Source: JBGPIK01 sp041484845 (GTDB lineage: Bacteria > Desulfobacterota > Binatia > UBA9968). Taken from it: a stretch of 10,864 bases of DNA. Shown here piece by piece: positions 1 to 7,030 of this stretch. Positions within the stretch are counted from its first letter, which is position 1. Each line of letters starts with the position of its first letter. Location: NCBI GenBank assembly GCA_041484845.1, contig JBGPIK010000221.1, positions 1-10,864 of the forward strand, written 5' to 3'. The notes under the pieces were generated by a model. It did no database searches and was not told where the DNA came from. It saw only the letters and a program-made list of their open reading frames with translations. A program made the translations under genes and the position numbers.

Positions 1-1077
1 CGTCTCCGACTTCGCGAACCCGAACCGGACCTGTGTCGGCGAGAACGCCATGTCGCCCAGCGTGGTCTGCGAATGCAGGTTCCCAAGCCGGAACTCGGGA
101 TAGACGTAGTGATCGCAAGCATAGACGCTGCCGTCATGCTCGACCGCGACGCCCTTGCCGCAGACCTCTCTGTGGATGCAGAGTTGGGACGGCAAGCCGA
201 GGTGTTGCGCGACCAGCGTCTCTGCGAAATTGACGAGAACCTTGCCCAGGTCCCGCCGCTGCCACTCGTCCCAGATCGCGCAAAGGAACCGGCCATACTC
301 CTCCGGATCGACCGACCACTCGGTCACCACGGAGTCGGGGTGGTCGGGTCGCGCTCTCGGCGACCCGACCATCGGCATCCGCGCCGCGTCCCAGGCACCG
401 GGCGCGCTGGTCTCGAAACCGCGGGCCTGAACGATCGGGATAAACTGCAGATAGGTCGAGCCGACTTCGCGACGCAGGAAGCGATAGACGTCGAGCGGGC
501 GCGAAGCATTGAACCGATTCACGCACGTCAACGTGTTGAACGGCACGCGGAAGCGCCGCAGCATCTTCGTGGCGGCGAACACCGTCTCAAACGTCGGCGC
601 ACCACGCTTGGTGACGCGATACTGGTCGTGCAGCGCCTTGGGACCGTCGATACTGAGCCCGACGAGAAAGTGGTGCTCCTTCAGGAATCGCGCCCACTCC
701 TCGTCGAGCAACGTCCCGTTCGTCTGCAGGTCGTTCTCGATCCGTTGACTAGGCCTCGCATACTTCTTCTGCAACGCGACGACCTTGCGGAAGAAGTCGA
801 GCCCGCGCAACGTCGGCTCCCCGCCTTGCCACGAAAACACGACTTCGTCGCCGGTGACGCCGTCGATGTATTGGCGGACGAGGAGTTCGAGCAACTCGTC
901 GTCCATGTGTCCCGGACCCGGACCGCCCGGCAGCGTCTGCTTGCTCAGATAGAAGCAGTAGCTGCACTCGAGGTTGCAGGCAGAGCCGGCCGGCTTCGCC
1001 ATGACGTGAAACCGCCGCGCGGCCTTCGACCCGAGCCATTGCGGCATGTGGTGCTTGTCTACCGGTTGGGTCGTCAA
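1..1077 (-). CDS. Anaerobic sulfatase maturase (radical SAM/SPASM), 3' end cut off by the window
   Basis: Enzymes of this family (anSME) use S-adenosylmethionine and iron-sulfur clusters to convert an active-site Cys or Ser of sulfatases to formylglycine in the cytoplasm. From the TTG at 1077-1075 the visible part is 359 codons without a stop. The radical SAM cluster motif CNLECSYC is at residues 34-41, just after FHVMAKPAGSA, a typical anSME opening. Further on are WQGGEPTLRG, NDLQTNGTLLD, LVGLSIDGPKALHD, and the SPASM part (LCIHREVCGKG, then DGSVYACDHYVYPEFRLGN) with cluster cysteines. Family members are about 400 residues or more, so roughly the last 50 residues lie outside. I chose TTG 1077 because GAGGTGG lies five bases upstream and because TTGA overlaps the stop of the preceding small ORF by four bases. 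GTG 1086 and ATG 1047 are alternatives, both without a good ribosome binding site. No sulfatase is in the window; one is expected beyond the left edge. Family call sure, start uncertain. Confidence 0.93.
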   Translation of the reverse strand, partial: MTTQPVDKHHMPQWLGSKAARRFHVMAKPAGSACNLECSYCFYLSKQTLPGGPGPGHMDDELLELLVRQYIDGVTGDEVVFSWQGGEPTLRGLDFFRKVVALQKKYARPSQRIENDLQTNGTLLDEEWARFLKEHHFLVGLSIDGPKALHDQYRVTKRGAPTFETVFAATKMLRRFRVPFNTLTCVNRFNASRPLDVYRFLRREVGSTYLQFIPIVQARGFETSAPGAWDAARMPMVGSPRARPDHPDSVVTEWSVDPEEYGRFLCAIWDEWQRRDLGKVLVNFAETLVAQHLGLPSQLCIHREVCGKGVAVEHDGSVYACDHYVYPEFRLGNLHSQTTLGDMAFSPTQVRFGFAKSET

Positions 1078-1151
1078 GGTCGCCACCTCATGCAATGCAA
1101 AATCCCAAGGAGCACCGGCATCGTTACCAGTGCGAGAAGTTTCGTCTTAAT
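1074..1151 (-). CDS. 25-codon hydrophobic leader ORF with apparent ATT start, coupled to the maturase
   Basis: The sequence AAAGGAG stands eight bases before ATT (1151-1149), which opens a frame of 25 codons ending at TGA 1076-1074. The peptide would be MKTKLLALVTMPVLLGILHC followed by MRWRP: a basic start, a hydrophobic stretch, then a basic end, like a signal or small membrane peptide. The His before Cys makes a lipobox unlikely. The stop overlaps the probable TTG start of the maturase as TTGA, the arrangement of translationally coupled genes. There is no in-frame ATG, GTG or TTG between the ribosome binding site and ATT. An internal ATG at codon 11 would give only 15 residues. ATT is a rare but real start codon (for example in infC). 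A mutation of an ancestral ATG is equally possible. I do not recognise a family. Confidence 0.35.
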   Translation of the reverse strand: MKTKLLALVTMPVLLGILHCMRWRP

Positions 1152-1243
1152 GGTTCCGTCTCCTTTCGTTGTCTCACTTCACCCGTTCCATTGGAGGCTT
1201 TTTCCTCGTGCCGTCGCGCATTTCGGGCGGACAACGAATGAGT

Positions 1244-2263
1244 TCACGGCCGAGTGCCGACACACTGCTCGAACGTAGCCCGTAATGCTTTCCCATCAAG
1301 AGCCCCAGCCGCTCCGATCGCCACGATTTGCGTCCGCTGCGCCCGTTCGCCCCACTCGTCCGCCAGCGAAATGTCCACGCGTCGGCCGACCACTTGCAGC
1401 ACGGCCCGACGTTTCGGTGCGTCGCAGGTGTAAATCACGCCCTTGGCACGGTAGATGCTGGCCGGAAGTTTCGACGCCGCTTCGTGCAGCGCCTCCAATG
1501 AGAGCGCCTGATCAGTCTCGTAACTCCAGGTGCTGAACGCTTTCCCGTGGTCAAGATCGTGGTGCCCTTGATCAAAGTTCGGGTCGGTGAAGCCGCCTTC
1601 CTCCGAATGTGCGTTGGCGTCAAGTTTCGCCGGGTCAAAGCGGCCAACCGACAGCAGGACCGGGAGCGGCACGTCGGCCCGGTTGGCTTCGACGAGCCGG
1701 TAGCGATGGAAGCGGTTGTCCAGCCATTGTCGGATCTTGGCGACCTGGTCGCGATCCACGACGTCCACCTTGTTCAGGATCACCATGTCGGCGCAGGCGA
1801 TCTGAAAGATCTTGAGCTCCATCAACTCCGGCACTGCGAACACCTGCTCGGCATCGACAACGCAGAGAATGGTGTCCAGCCGAATGCGGTCGCGGAAGTT
1901 GGGATTGTTGAACGTCATCGCAATGCTGGAGGGCTCAGCCACGCCGCTCGCTTCCAGCAGAATGTATTCGGGTCGTTCCGGCCGGTCGATGGTCTCCATC
2001 ACCGTCGCGATGAGGTCATCGCGGATGGTGCAGCAGACGCAGCCGTTGGCGAGGCTGATGACGTTGCTTTCAACGCCCACGATGAGTTCGGCGTCGATGT
2101 TGATGGCGCCGAAATCATTGACCAGCACCGCCACCCTGAGGCCGTGGTTGCCGTTGAGGATTCGGTTGAGCAGGGTCGTCTTTCCGGCGCCAAGGAAGCC
2201 GGTGAGGATGGTCACCGGAATCGGCGGCGGCCCAACCGCAGAGTCGTGATCAACATGATCCAT
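1244..2263 (-). CDS. COG0523/CobW-family GTPase, probable zinc metallochaperone
   Basis: G3E-class P-loop GTPases of this family load or traffic metals (cobalt for CobW, zinc for ZNG1/YeiR/YjiA-type members) to client enzymes in the cytoplasm. In the 339-residue product the Walker A motif GFLGAGKT is at residues 22-29, the family signature CVCC (CxCC metal site) at 75-78 inside SLANGCVCCTIRDDL, EASGVAEP at 104-111, and the guanine-specificity motif NKVD at 164-167. A His/Asp-rich linker (NFDQGHHDLDHGKAF) precedes the C-terminal CobW_C domain. All key residues are present. I chose ATG 2263 because GAGGAG lies ten bases upstream. Longer readings from 2281 or 2323 exist, the last overlapping the upstream gene. 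It begins 34 bases after the MBL-fold gene and is probably cotranscribed with it, so that hydrolase is a natural client (inference). Which metal it carries cannot be told from sequence. Confidence 0.92.
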   Translation of the reverse strand: MDHVDHDSAVGPPPIPVTILTGFLGAGKTTLLNRILNGNHGLRVAVLVNDFGAINIDAELIVGVESNVISLANGCVCCTIRDDLIATVMETIDRPERPEYILLEASGVAEPSSIAMTFNNPNFRDRIRLDTILCVVDAEQVFAVPELMELKIFQIACADMVILNKVDVVDRDQVAKIRQWLDNRFHRYRLVEANRADVPLPVLLSVGRFDPAKLDANAHSEEGGFTDPNFDQGHHDLDHGKAFSTWSYETDQALSLEALHEAASKLPASIYRAKGVIYTCDAPKRRAVLQVVGRRVDISLADEWGERAQRTQIVAIGAAGALDGKALRATFEQCVGTRP

Positions 2264-2273
2264 GGTTCGCATG

Positions 2274-2279
2274 CTCCTC
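2274..2279 (-). promoter_or_regulatory. Ribosome binding site that sets the CobW-family start
   Basis: On the minus strand GAGGAG lies ten bases before ATG 2263 and only one base before another in-frame ATG at 2272. It makes 2263 the best start, in preference to 2281 (ATG immediately upstream of the site) and 2323 (inside the previous gene). Confidence 0.5.
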
Positions 2280-2297
2280 ATTGAAGGGCCGATGGCC

Positions 2298-3614
2298 CTA
2301 GACTTTCTTTGCTGGCGGAGCAAGAAATTCAGCCGGGTTGATTTTCATCTCCGCGGGCAAGCGAGCCCATCGCCTCATCTGGTCCTTGGGCGTGAAGAGC
2401 GCGGGATCGATCTCCAGGTCGCGGACCGACTGCTCCTGGTTGGCCAGGAACGGACTCTTGATCGTTATTTCTGTCGGAATCTTGCCGCCGAAATTGTTCT
2501 GGATCAGCGACTGCATGTCCGGGAACCTGGCGTTGGTGGTCTCCGGGAGTGCAGCCTCGCGAAGCCAAACGCAATCCTTGGTGACATTGACCACGGTGTG
2601 ATCGATGCCGAAGGCGAACATGCCCTTGTAGTGCATGCGCACGCCGGCCATCATCTCGCCGATCAGCTCACGGTCGAAGGAGACGTGCGTGGCCATGGCC
2701 AGCCGCGGCTGCACCAGGTTCGACAGGTAGCCGACGGCATAGTGAGGCGTGTGGAAATTGTCGAGCGTCATGGCGCCCATAAAGGGCGCACAACCCTGCT
2801 TCATGGCCCACAAGTTGGGATTGTCCACGGCCATCTCGGTGACGAACACGTCCACGCCCTTGGCGTACTTGGCGGTGAGCTGGTCGGGCTTGCCATCGCC
2901 GGTCCAGACGAAGGAAAGGCCGTTCCAGTCCAGCCGGTAGGCAGAGGCGCCGTCCACGGCGTGGGAGCGCCGCCAGTGAGTCACCTTGACGCCATCCTTG
3001 TCGTAGCAGACGCCGCCGTCGTCCCGGAAGTCGAACTCGGTGACCGCGATCTCGTAGCCGTCCGCCAAAGGCAGGCCAGCGGCTTGGATCGAAGTCCAGA
3101 GGCCCATCTTCTTCAGGTGCTCGCACATGGCCTTGGTGCCCAGCGCCGGGGAGCGGCCCGAGGGGCCAATGACCCGCAGGGGATACCAGCGCCCGGAGAA
3201 TGGAGCAAATTGCCAGAGGTACGGAAGCTCGCCGAAGTGGTCGAGGTGCAGGTGGGTGATGAAGATGTCGTTGATCTCCGGCACCGGCACCTGGTTGGCG
3301 ATGATGTTGCGCAAGCAGCCGGGGCCGAAGTCGAAGAAGAGCCGCTTGCTGCTGCCCAATTCCACCATGATGCAGGTGCTGGCCTGGGTCATGCGTGGCG
3401 GCCAGGGTTGGCTGCCCATGAAGATGATGCGCATCTCGTCCGGGCCGAGCGTCTCGCTCTGCGGAAAGTAATTGGTCTTGTTCTTGACCGAGGGCGTCGG
3501 CAGGTAATACGGCGGCATCGAAATGCCGCTGCCCGGCGGTGACCCATAGGGGTTTGTCTCAGCAGTGGGCACAGCTTGCTGCGGTTCGATGTCGGTTTTA
3601 TTTTTGGTTTCCAT
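2298..3614 (-). CDS. Metallo-beta-lactamase-fold hydrolase
   Basis: A 438-residue protein with a metallo-beta-lactamase fold of the RNase Z/arylsulfatase-like kind. After a Pro-rich, non-signal N-terminal extension of about 60 residues, the domain opens with MRIIFMGSQPWPPRMTQAS. The metal motif HLHLDH is at 121-126. Further likely ligands are His218 (RRSHAVDG), Asp240 in WTGDGKPD, and a late His at 288 (FHTP) or 310 (MATHVSFD). The enzymes usually bind two zinc ions and cleave ester, phosphodiester or related bonds; the substrate here is unknown. It resembles MBL hydrolases that databases label GntH-like, but I would not transfer that guanitoxin role. ATG 3614 is preceded by AAGGAG at a six-base spacing. 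The upstream extension to 3767 lacks such a site. With no recognisable export signal it is probably cytoplasmic. The adjacent CobW-family GTPase suggests metal loading of this enzyme. Confidence 0.88.
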   Translation of the reverse strand: METKNKTDIEPQQAVPTAETNPYGSPPGSGISMPPYYLPTPSVKNKTNYFPQSETLGPDEMRIIFMGSQPWPPRMTQASTCIMVELGSSKRLFFDFGPGCLRNIIANQVPVPEINDIFITHLHLDHFGELPYLWQFAPFSGRWYPLRVIGPSGRSPALGTKAMCEHLKKMGLWTSIQAAGLPLADGYEIAVTEFDFRDDGGVCYDKDGVKVTHWRRSHAVDGASAYRLDWNGLSFVWTGDGKPDQLTAKYAKGVDVFVTEMAVDNPNLWAMKQGCAPFMGAMTLDNFHTPHYAVGYLSNLVQPRLAMATHVSFDRELIGEMMAGVRMHYKGMFAFGIDHTVVNVTKDCVWLREAALPETTNARFPDMQSLIQNNFGGKIPTEITIKSPFLANQEQSVRDLEIDPALFTPKDQMRRWARLPAEMKINPAEFLAPPAKKV

Positions 3615-3639
3615 GATTTTCTCCTTCTCTCTTGGTGCC

Positions 3640-3668
3640 TTAGCTCGTGATCGAATCCCGCGAGCTAA
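3640..3668. repeat. Perfect inverted repeat in the leader of the MBL-fold gene
   Basis: TTAGCTCG at 3640-3647 is matched by CGAGCTAA at 3661-3668, with a 13-base spacer. It lies 26 bases upstream of the MBL ATG, between it and the porin stop. There is no T-run after it on the minus strand, so it is not a standard terminator. It could be an operator or an mRNA hairpin that separates porin expression from that of the downstream cytoplasmic genes. Confidence 0.4.
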
Positions 3669-3787
3669 CATCTGAGTCGGACAGGTTGAGCGCGCTGAAA
3701 CTGACTTGCTCGATGATTCCGTCGGCATTCCGTCTCTTTTGCACTGTCGTTCATTACAGAAATCCAATCCCGAAAAATTCCGCCGCC

Positions 3788-5152
3788 TCAGAACACCAAC
3801 TGGAGCCGGATACCGAGGATAGTCGCTGTGCCTATGCTATTCTTGCCGGCGATGAAGGGTACTCCCAAGGGACCGGTGCCGAATGTGATTTTATCTTTCT
3901 GAGCCCCTCTGACGACCTGGATATCCGGTGTCAGCAGCATCCACGGCGTTAGCGCAAAATTGTAGAAAGCCTCGAAGCCGTATTCGTCGCGAAAAAATTT
4001 CTCGCTCCGAAATGGGCCCTGAAATTTGGGGTTAGCGACATCGATGAAGTAGAAGCCCAACCCGAACCTGTCGAGGGGGCGATCGGGGATGATGCCTTTG
4101 CCGCCGACTCCTATGCTGTAAAAGAAATGGATGGGATTCGGATTGCCGTCCGAGGCGCCGAAACGTCCGAAGATGCCGACACCCTGACCCGAGCCTTTTT
4201 TGGGCTCGTAAAGATACTGGTCAAAGTTGTACCAAATGTTCCAGGAGCCTTTCTTCTCTTCAAGCCCACGGTTCTCGATGATAAAACGCAAGCTCTGATC
4301 AAGCGAAGTAAACTTTCTGTTGGAAAAAGCTGCGCCGAAAAGCTGATGTCCGGTGAGCCCAAAAAAATTTGTTCGCACCCGGCCTTCACCGGCAAAGGTC
4401 AACTTGTTCGAGTCCAGATCATCAAAGCCGCTGAGGCTGGCCTGGCCGTTGGCTTGAAGCACCATAAGATTTACGGTGGCTTCCTTGGGATCCTTGGTCG
4501 GAAATAGGAAGAGCCCCGTGCCAAGCGTCGAGAAGGGCGACGTCAAAAGTGGAACGGGAGTAAAGTTCAAAGCCAGATTCATAAACTGGGTATCGCCCTT
4601 GCCGTGAGCAAATTCGTTAGCATCACCGCCGCTGGCGTCGAGCTTGCCGATGAACAAGCCGAAGTAAGGCGAGAGAAACTGTGTGAACGCCACTTGGGGC
4701 AGGTTAAAGTTGTCGCCGGCCGGCATCGGATAAAACTGATTGCTATTCACTGGCATGAGCGCGCCGGTCTTGCCGTTGACGGTTTTAAAAAGATTATCCT
4801 GTGGAATAAAATTCCCCTCGGCTTCAATCGTCAGAAATCCTCCGGGCCATAAACCGAGCTTCTCCGAATCGAAATTGACGGTGATATTTCCGCGCCCGCC
4901 GCCGTACTGCCAGCCTGTATCTTTGCCGCCGTGGACGATCCCCTGTCCAACTTGCGTTAAGCTCATGTCGATGGTCACGCCCTTCGCGGCCAGATCGTTG
5001 CGCAAACCACCCCAATCCCCGCTGAGGGTGGAGCGGGTCCAGAAATTGCCCGAGTATGGGTTTGAGGGTGACGTCTCCTGTGCCCCCACCCGCGCGCCGA
5101 ACGAGAGGCCAAGCAGAAAACATATCGCTGCAACGATTGTAGAGCTTTTCAT
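3788..5152 (-). CDS. OprB-family (carbohydrate-selective type) outer-membrane porin
   Basis: The 454-residue product starts with a Sec signal peptide (MKSSTIVAAICFLLGLSFGARVGA, here broken as MKSSTIVAAICFLL then GLSFGARVGA; cleavage near residue 24, before QE). The mature part has the OprB opening: NFWTRSTLSGDWGGLRNDL, then AAKGVTIDMSLTQVGQGIVHGG. Beta-strand-like stretches of alternating polarity run to the end, and the protein finishes in phenylalanine (GIRLQLVF), the usual C-terminal residue of outer-membrane barrels. OprB-type porins are 16-stranded channels for sugars and related small solutes. The true substrate here is unknown. ATG 5152 follows GGAAGGA at a suitable distance. It is 37 bases downstream of another outer-membrane channel gene and is followed, after 173 bases with an inverted repeat, by the MBL-fold gene. 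The pair of channels suggests uptake or export of the compound on which the downstream enzymes act. Confidence 0.9.
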   Translation of the reverse strand: MKSSTIVAAICFLLGLSFGARVGAQETSPSNPYSGNFWTRSTLSGDWGGLRNDLAAKGVTIDMSLTQVGQGIVHGGKDTGWQYGGGRGNITVNFDSEKLGLWPGGFLTIEAEGNFIPQDNLFKTVNGKTGALMPVNSNQFYPMPAGDNFNLPQVAFTQFLSPYFGLFIGKLDASGGDANEFAHGKGDTQFMNLALNFTPVPLLTSPFSTLGTGLFLFPTKDPKEATVNLMVLQANGQASLSGFDDLDSNKLTFAGEGRVRTNFFGLTGHQLFGAAFSNRKFTSLDQSLRFIIENRGLEEKKGSWNIWYNFDQYLYEPKKGSGQGVGIFGRFGASDGNPNPIHFFYSIGVGGKGIIPDRPLDRFGLGFYFIDVANPKFQGPFRSEKFFRDEYGFEAFYNFALTPWMLLTPDIQVVRGAQKDKITFGTGPLGVPFIAGKNSIGTATILGIRLQLVF

Positions 5153-5189
5153 GAATCTTCCTTCCGCTCAGATTGAACGCTCTCCATCG

Positions 5190-5999
5190 CTATTTCGGGA
5201 AAAGGAATTGAATTTGGAAGCGCAACTGCCAATCCGAACTGAACTCTGGCTTTGCCACGTTGCCGTAGGCTGCCAGCGAGGTGTTGATCGGTAGCTTGCC
5301 CAACTTGAAGAGCTTGCCGACACCGCCGCCGAGTGGAACCGTCCACACATCGCCGGCTTTGTCGGCTTTCCAGTTGGCGGTGAGAATCGGTCCGCTGGTG
5401 ATATACCAGCCGTCGGGCAGATTGTAGTTGACGAATGGTTGCAGCAGCAGCGCATTCACGGGCTTGTCGCCCCAGCCGCCGACCGACCACTGGTTGTTGA
5501 TCAACGCCCCATACACCCATGGGCCGTGCATCCTCGCCACCACTCCTGCTGGTCCCATGCTCCATTTCCCGCTTCCTAAGAGGCGGTCGGTTGCCGTCGG
5601 CAAAGTGAAGGTTGGGCCCACGCCCCAAATCAGTTCGCCAGGCTTCAGCGGTGACAAAAAGAACGTCGGGTTGAAGTCGCCGAGCCCGGTCGCGCTACTC
5701 ATTCCAGGGAACAGCCAGGGTTGGTTGATCACGGGCATGATAACGCGCGTGATCAGGTTCCAGTTTTCGCTTATATGAAACGGTACCACCGGTTGGATAT
5801 TGAGTACCCAAACGGTCCTGTGTTTCGATCCCGTATCGAAGTTGAAGTTGTTCTGAAACGGCACGCTGATCAGATCACTGACCGGGTTCTGGGTTTTCTT
5901 CGCCAGCTCTTCCGTGCTGGGTTCTTGTTGGCCCAGGGCCGACATGGACATTGTTGTAAGCAGCAAAAAAATGCCGAGGGGCCGGCATGCTTCTCTCAC
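5190..5999 (-). CDS. Outer-membrane channel/transporter-like beta-barrel protein ('neuromedin U'-labelled family)
   Basis: A 269-residue exported protein with a signal peptide (MREACRPLGIFLLLTTMSMSALG, broken as MREACRPLGIFLLL then TTMSMSALG, cleavage before QQE). It is followed by barrel-like repeats such as VSDLISVPFQNNFNFDTGS, NIQPVVPFHISENWNLITR, GLGDFNPTFFLSPL and WGVGPTFTLPTATDRLLGSG. It looks like the family often mislabelled 'neuromedin U' and related to the phenol/MetA-pathway outer-membrane proteins (Phenol_MetA_deg-like). Its transported substrate is unknown. The start is GTG at 5999-5997. Only a weak GGGAG lies about 20 bases upstream, so the exact start is unsure, and no ATG upstream fits in frame. 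It is the first gene of the left unit. It has a sigma-54-like element at 6122-6136 and a conserved upstream element at 6200-6227. Confidence 0.8.
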   Translation of the reverse strand: MREACRPLGIFLLLTTMSMSALGQQEPSTEELAKKTQNPVSDLISVPFQNNFNFDTGSKHRTVWVLNIQPVVPFHISENWNLITRVIMPVINQPWLFPGMSSATGLGDFNPTFFLSPLKPGELIWGVGPTFTLPTATDRLLGSGKWSMGPAGVVARMHGPWVYGALINNQWSVGGWGDKPVNALLLQPFVNYNLPDGWYITSGPILTANWKADKAGDVWTVPLGGGVGKLFKLGKLPINTSLAAYGNVAKPEFSSDWQLRFQIQFLFPK

Positions 6000-6106
6000 T
6001 CTTATGGTAGTCAGGTTTGCTCCCGATACGGATTCGTTTATGGGATGATTTCAATTGCCGATGGTATTTGCCATTGACTTTTGTGCTTTCTTTTTGCCTG
6101 CGTTGC

Positions 6107-6123
6107 GCGCAGATACCCTGCGC
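6107..6123. repeat. Inverted repeat overlapping the -12 box and predicted start of transcription
   Basis: GCGCAG (6107-6112) and CTGCGC (6118-6123) are perfect inverted copies five bases apart. They touch the -12 GC of the sigma-54-like element and extend over the predicted transcription start on the minus strand. It might be an operator or a 5' mRNA hairpin. It is short enough to be chance. Confidence 0.25.
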
Positions 6124-6136
6124 ACAACTCATGCCA
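6122..6136 (-). promoter_or_regulatory. Sigma-54-like promoter for the outer-membrane channel unit
   Basis: On the minus strand the sequence reads TGGCATG-AGTT-GTGC. It has the invariant GG at -24 and GC at -12 with the correct spacing. It departs from the consensus (TGGCAC-N5-TTGC) at the last base of the -24 box and the first of the -12 box. It is about 123 bases upstream of the GTG start. Alone it would be weak. The call is supported by the shared element placed at exactly the same distance here and at the 6968 gene. Confidence 0.42.
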
Positions 6137-6199
6137 TACTTCGCCGGCGTCTTATCGTTCGAAATGCTTAATAATCTAAAAACGATCGTGGTAGGGCGC

Positions 6200-6227
6200 T
6201 TGTCATGAATGAAAAAAAGAACTGGGC
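6200..6227 (-). promoter_or_regulatory. Copy 1 of the shared 28-base upstream element (candidate enhancer-binding-protein site)
   Basis: On the plus strand it begins TTGTCATGAATG, continues as an A-run, and ends GAACTGGGC. It matches the element at 7109-7136 at 24 of 28 positions with no gap. Its near edge is 64 bases from the -24 box at 6136, a distance typical of activator sites for sigma-54 promoters. It has no obvious dyad symmetry. Confidence 0.5.
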
Positions 6228-6295
6228 GAATTTCGCAATCGTGGGTCTCGGCCATCCCCACGGTGCTGGAGAAGTGTCTAGCGAAGGCTTGTATA

Positions 6296-6311
6296 TTGGA
6301 CCTTGGTCCAA
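6296..6311. repeat. Perfect 16-base palindromic site
   Basis: TTGGACC (6296-6302) and GGTCCAA (6305-6311) flank a TT centre. It stands about 300 bases upstream of the channel gene and about 160 from the putative -24 box. It may be an operator for a dimeric regulator. No second copy is seen in the window. Confidence 0.3.
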
Positions 6312-6536
6312 CGAGGGGGAACGAAATTCTTCCGATAGAAATCCGTTCAAATCAGCAGGGGGGCACAATCTCTGCCTATCTAAGGGTCGCTTCCCGCAAA
6401 GTCATTGCGAATCATCATCCGTTAAATCGGATACATTTGACAGAATGATTGCGCCTCCGCGCGAGCGAGAGATCAACAAAGGCAAGCGGGTGGCGAACAC
6501 GGGGCTTACGGATCCGGCTTGTCAGCGCCTTTATAG

Positions 6537-6968
6537 TTACTTGAGCTCTATCTTCAGGCCGTCGACCCCAAGTTTAAATTTGAGCCCCTGAGTCGTCGCC
6601 ACAACGTTCATAATCACACCGTTTTGGTTCTTCATCGTGGCGCCCCCGCCGCCGCCGGCGATCGTAACCCCCGCACTGAAACTGGTATAGTTCCCATTAA
6701 AGTCCTCAAGTTTTTTCAGATTAAGAACTTCTCCCGAGAGTTCCGCGGTCGTAATGCCGATGTCACCCGCCGAAAGCCCACTTACAGTGAAGGGGTAGTC
6801 CTTTCCTTTATAAGTCAAAACACCACTCCCCCATGAAAAACCGACTCCAGCGGCAATGGATTTGCCGGTCATCTTCACCGTGCCGTCCGCCTGTTCGGCG
6901 GCGCATACCCATGTTGATCCCACTAACACACTACCGATTATCAGTAAGCCGATTAACGTGCGACGCAT
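6537..6968 (-). CDS. Small exported protein of unknown function
   Basis: A 143-residue protein with a clear signal peptide (MRRTLIGLLIIGSVLVGSTW then VCA, cleavage before AEQ), so periplasmic or surface-located. The mature part is about 118 residues, Gly-rich and free of Cys: GKSIAAGVGFSWGSGVLTYKG, DYPFTVSGLSAGDIGITTAEL, then DFNGNYTSFSAGVTIAGGGGG, MKNQNGVIMNVVATTQGLKF and a final LGVDGLKIELK. It looks like a single beta-rich domain. I have a general memory of similar exported 'hypothetical' proteins in Proteobacteria but can give no function. ATG 6968 follows GGGAGG with eight bases between, a strong ribosome binding site. It sits alone, 474 bases after DUF2950 and 537 before the channel gene. 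Its own sigma-54-like promoter is at 7031-7045, and it shares an upstream element with the channel unit, so the two may serve the same condition. Confidence 0.85.
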   Translation of the reverse strand: MRRTLIGLLIIGSVLVGSTWVCAAEQADGTVKMTGKSIAAGVGFSWGSGVLTYKGKDYPFTVSGLSAGDIGITTAELSGEVLNLKKLEDFNGNYTSFSAGVTIAGGGGGATMKNQNGVIMNVVATTQGLKFKLGVDGLKIELK

Positions 6969-7030
6969 TTTTCAATCCTCCCTTAATTGAGCGCAGCGGC
7001 CCGGAATGGTGACGCTTGATCATCCTCAGG

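Larger units (their letters stand above)
6000..6536. other. Control region of the outer-membrane/hydrolase/maturase unit, no gene
   Basis: This 537-base stretch has no convincing protein gene. It holds, moving upstream from the channel gene, a leader of about 110 bases, a short inverted repeat (6107-6123), a sigma-54-like promoter (6122-6136), a 28-base element shared with the next unit (6200-6227) and a perfect palindrome (6296-6311). From about 6312 to 6536 I see nothing distinct, and no clear terminator follows the 6537 gene. Confidence 0.6.

Noticed and set aside
73..1278. Plus-strand open frame of 401 codons
   Set aside because: It lies opposite the radical SAM maturase. The minus-strand frame has diagnostic cysteine motifs, while the plus product is Arg/Leu/Val-rich without any family features.
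1547..2284. Plus-strand open frame of 245 codons
   Set aside because: Antisense to the CobW-family GTPase, whose Walker A, CxCC and NKxD motifs prove the minus strand is coding.
2262..3542. Plus-strand open frame of 426 codons
   Set aside because: Antisense to the MBL-fold gene; its His/Val/Leu-rich product is a typical mirror of a GC-rich gene.
2298..3614. Naming the MBL-fold gene gntH
   Set aside because: Similarity in layout is only general and none of the other guanitoxin genes are present, so a specific role is not supported.
6205..6591. Plus-strand frames of 128 and 79 codons starting near 6205
   Set aside because: Both start inside the shared 28-base regulatory element, lack a ribosome binding site, have no family features, and the longer runs into the antisense of the 6537 gene.
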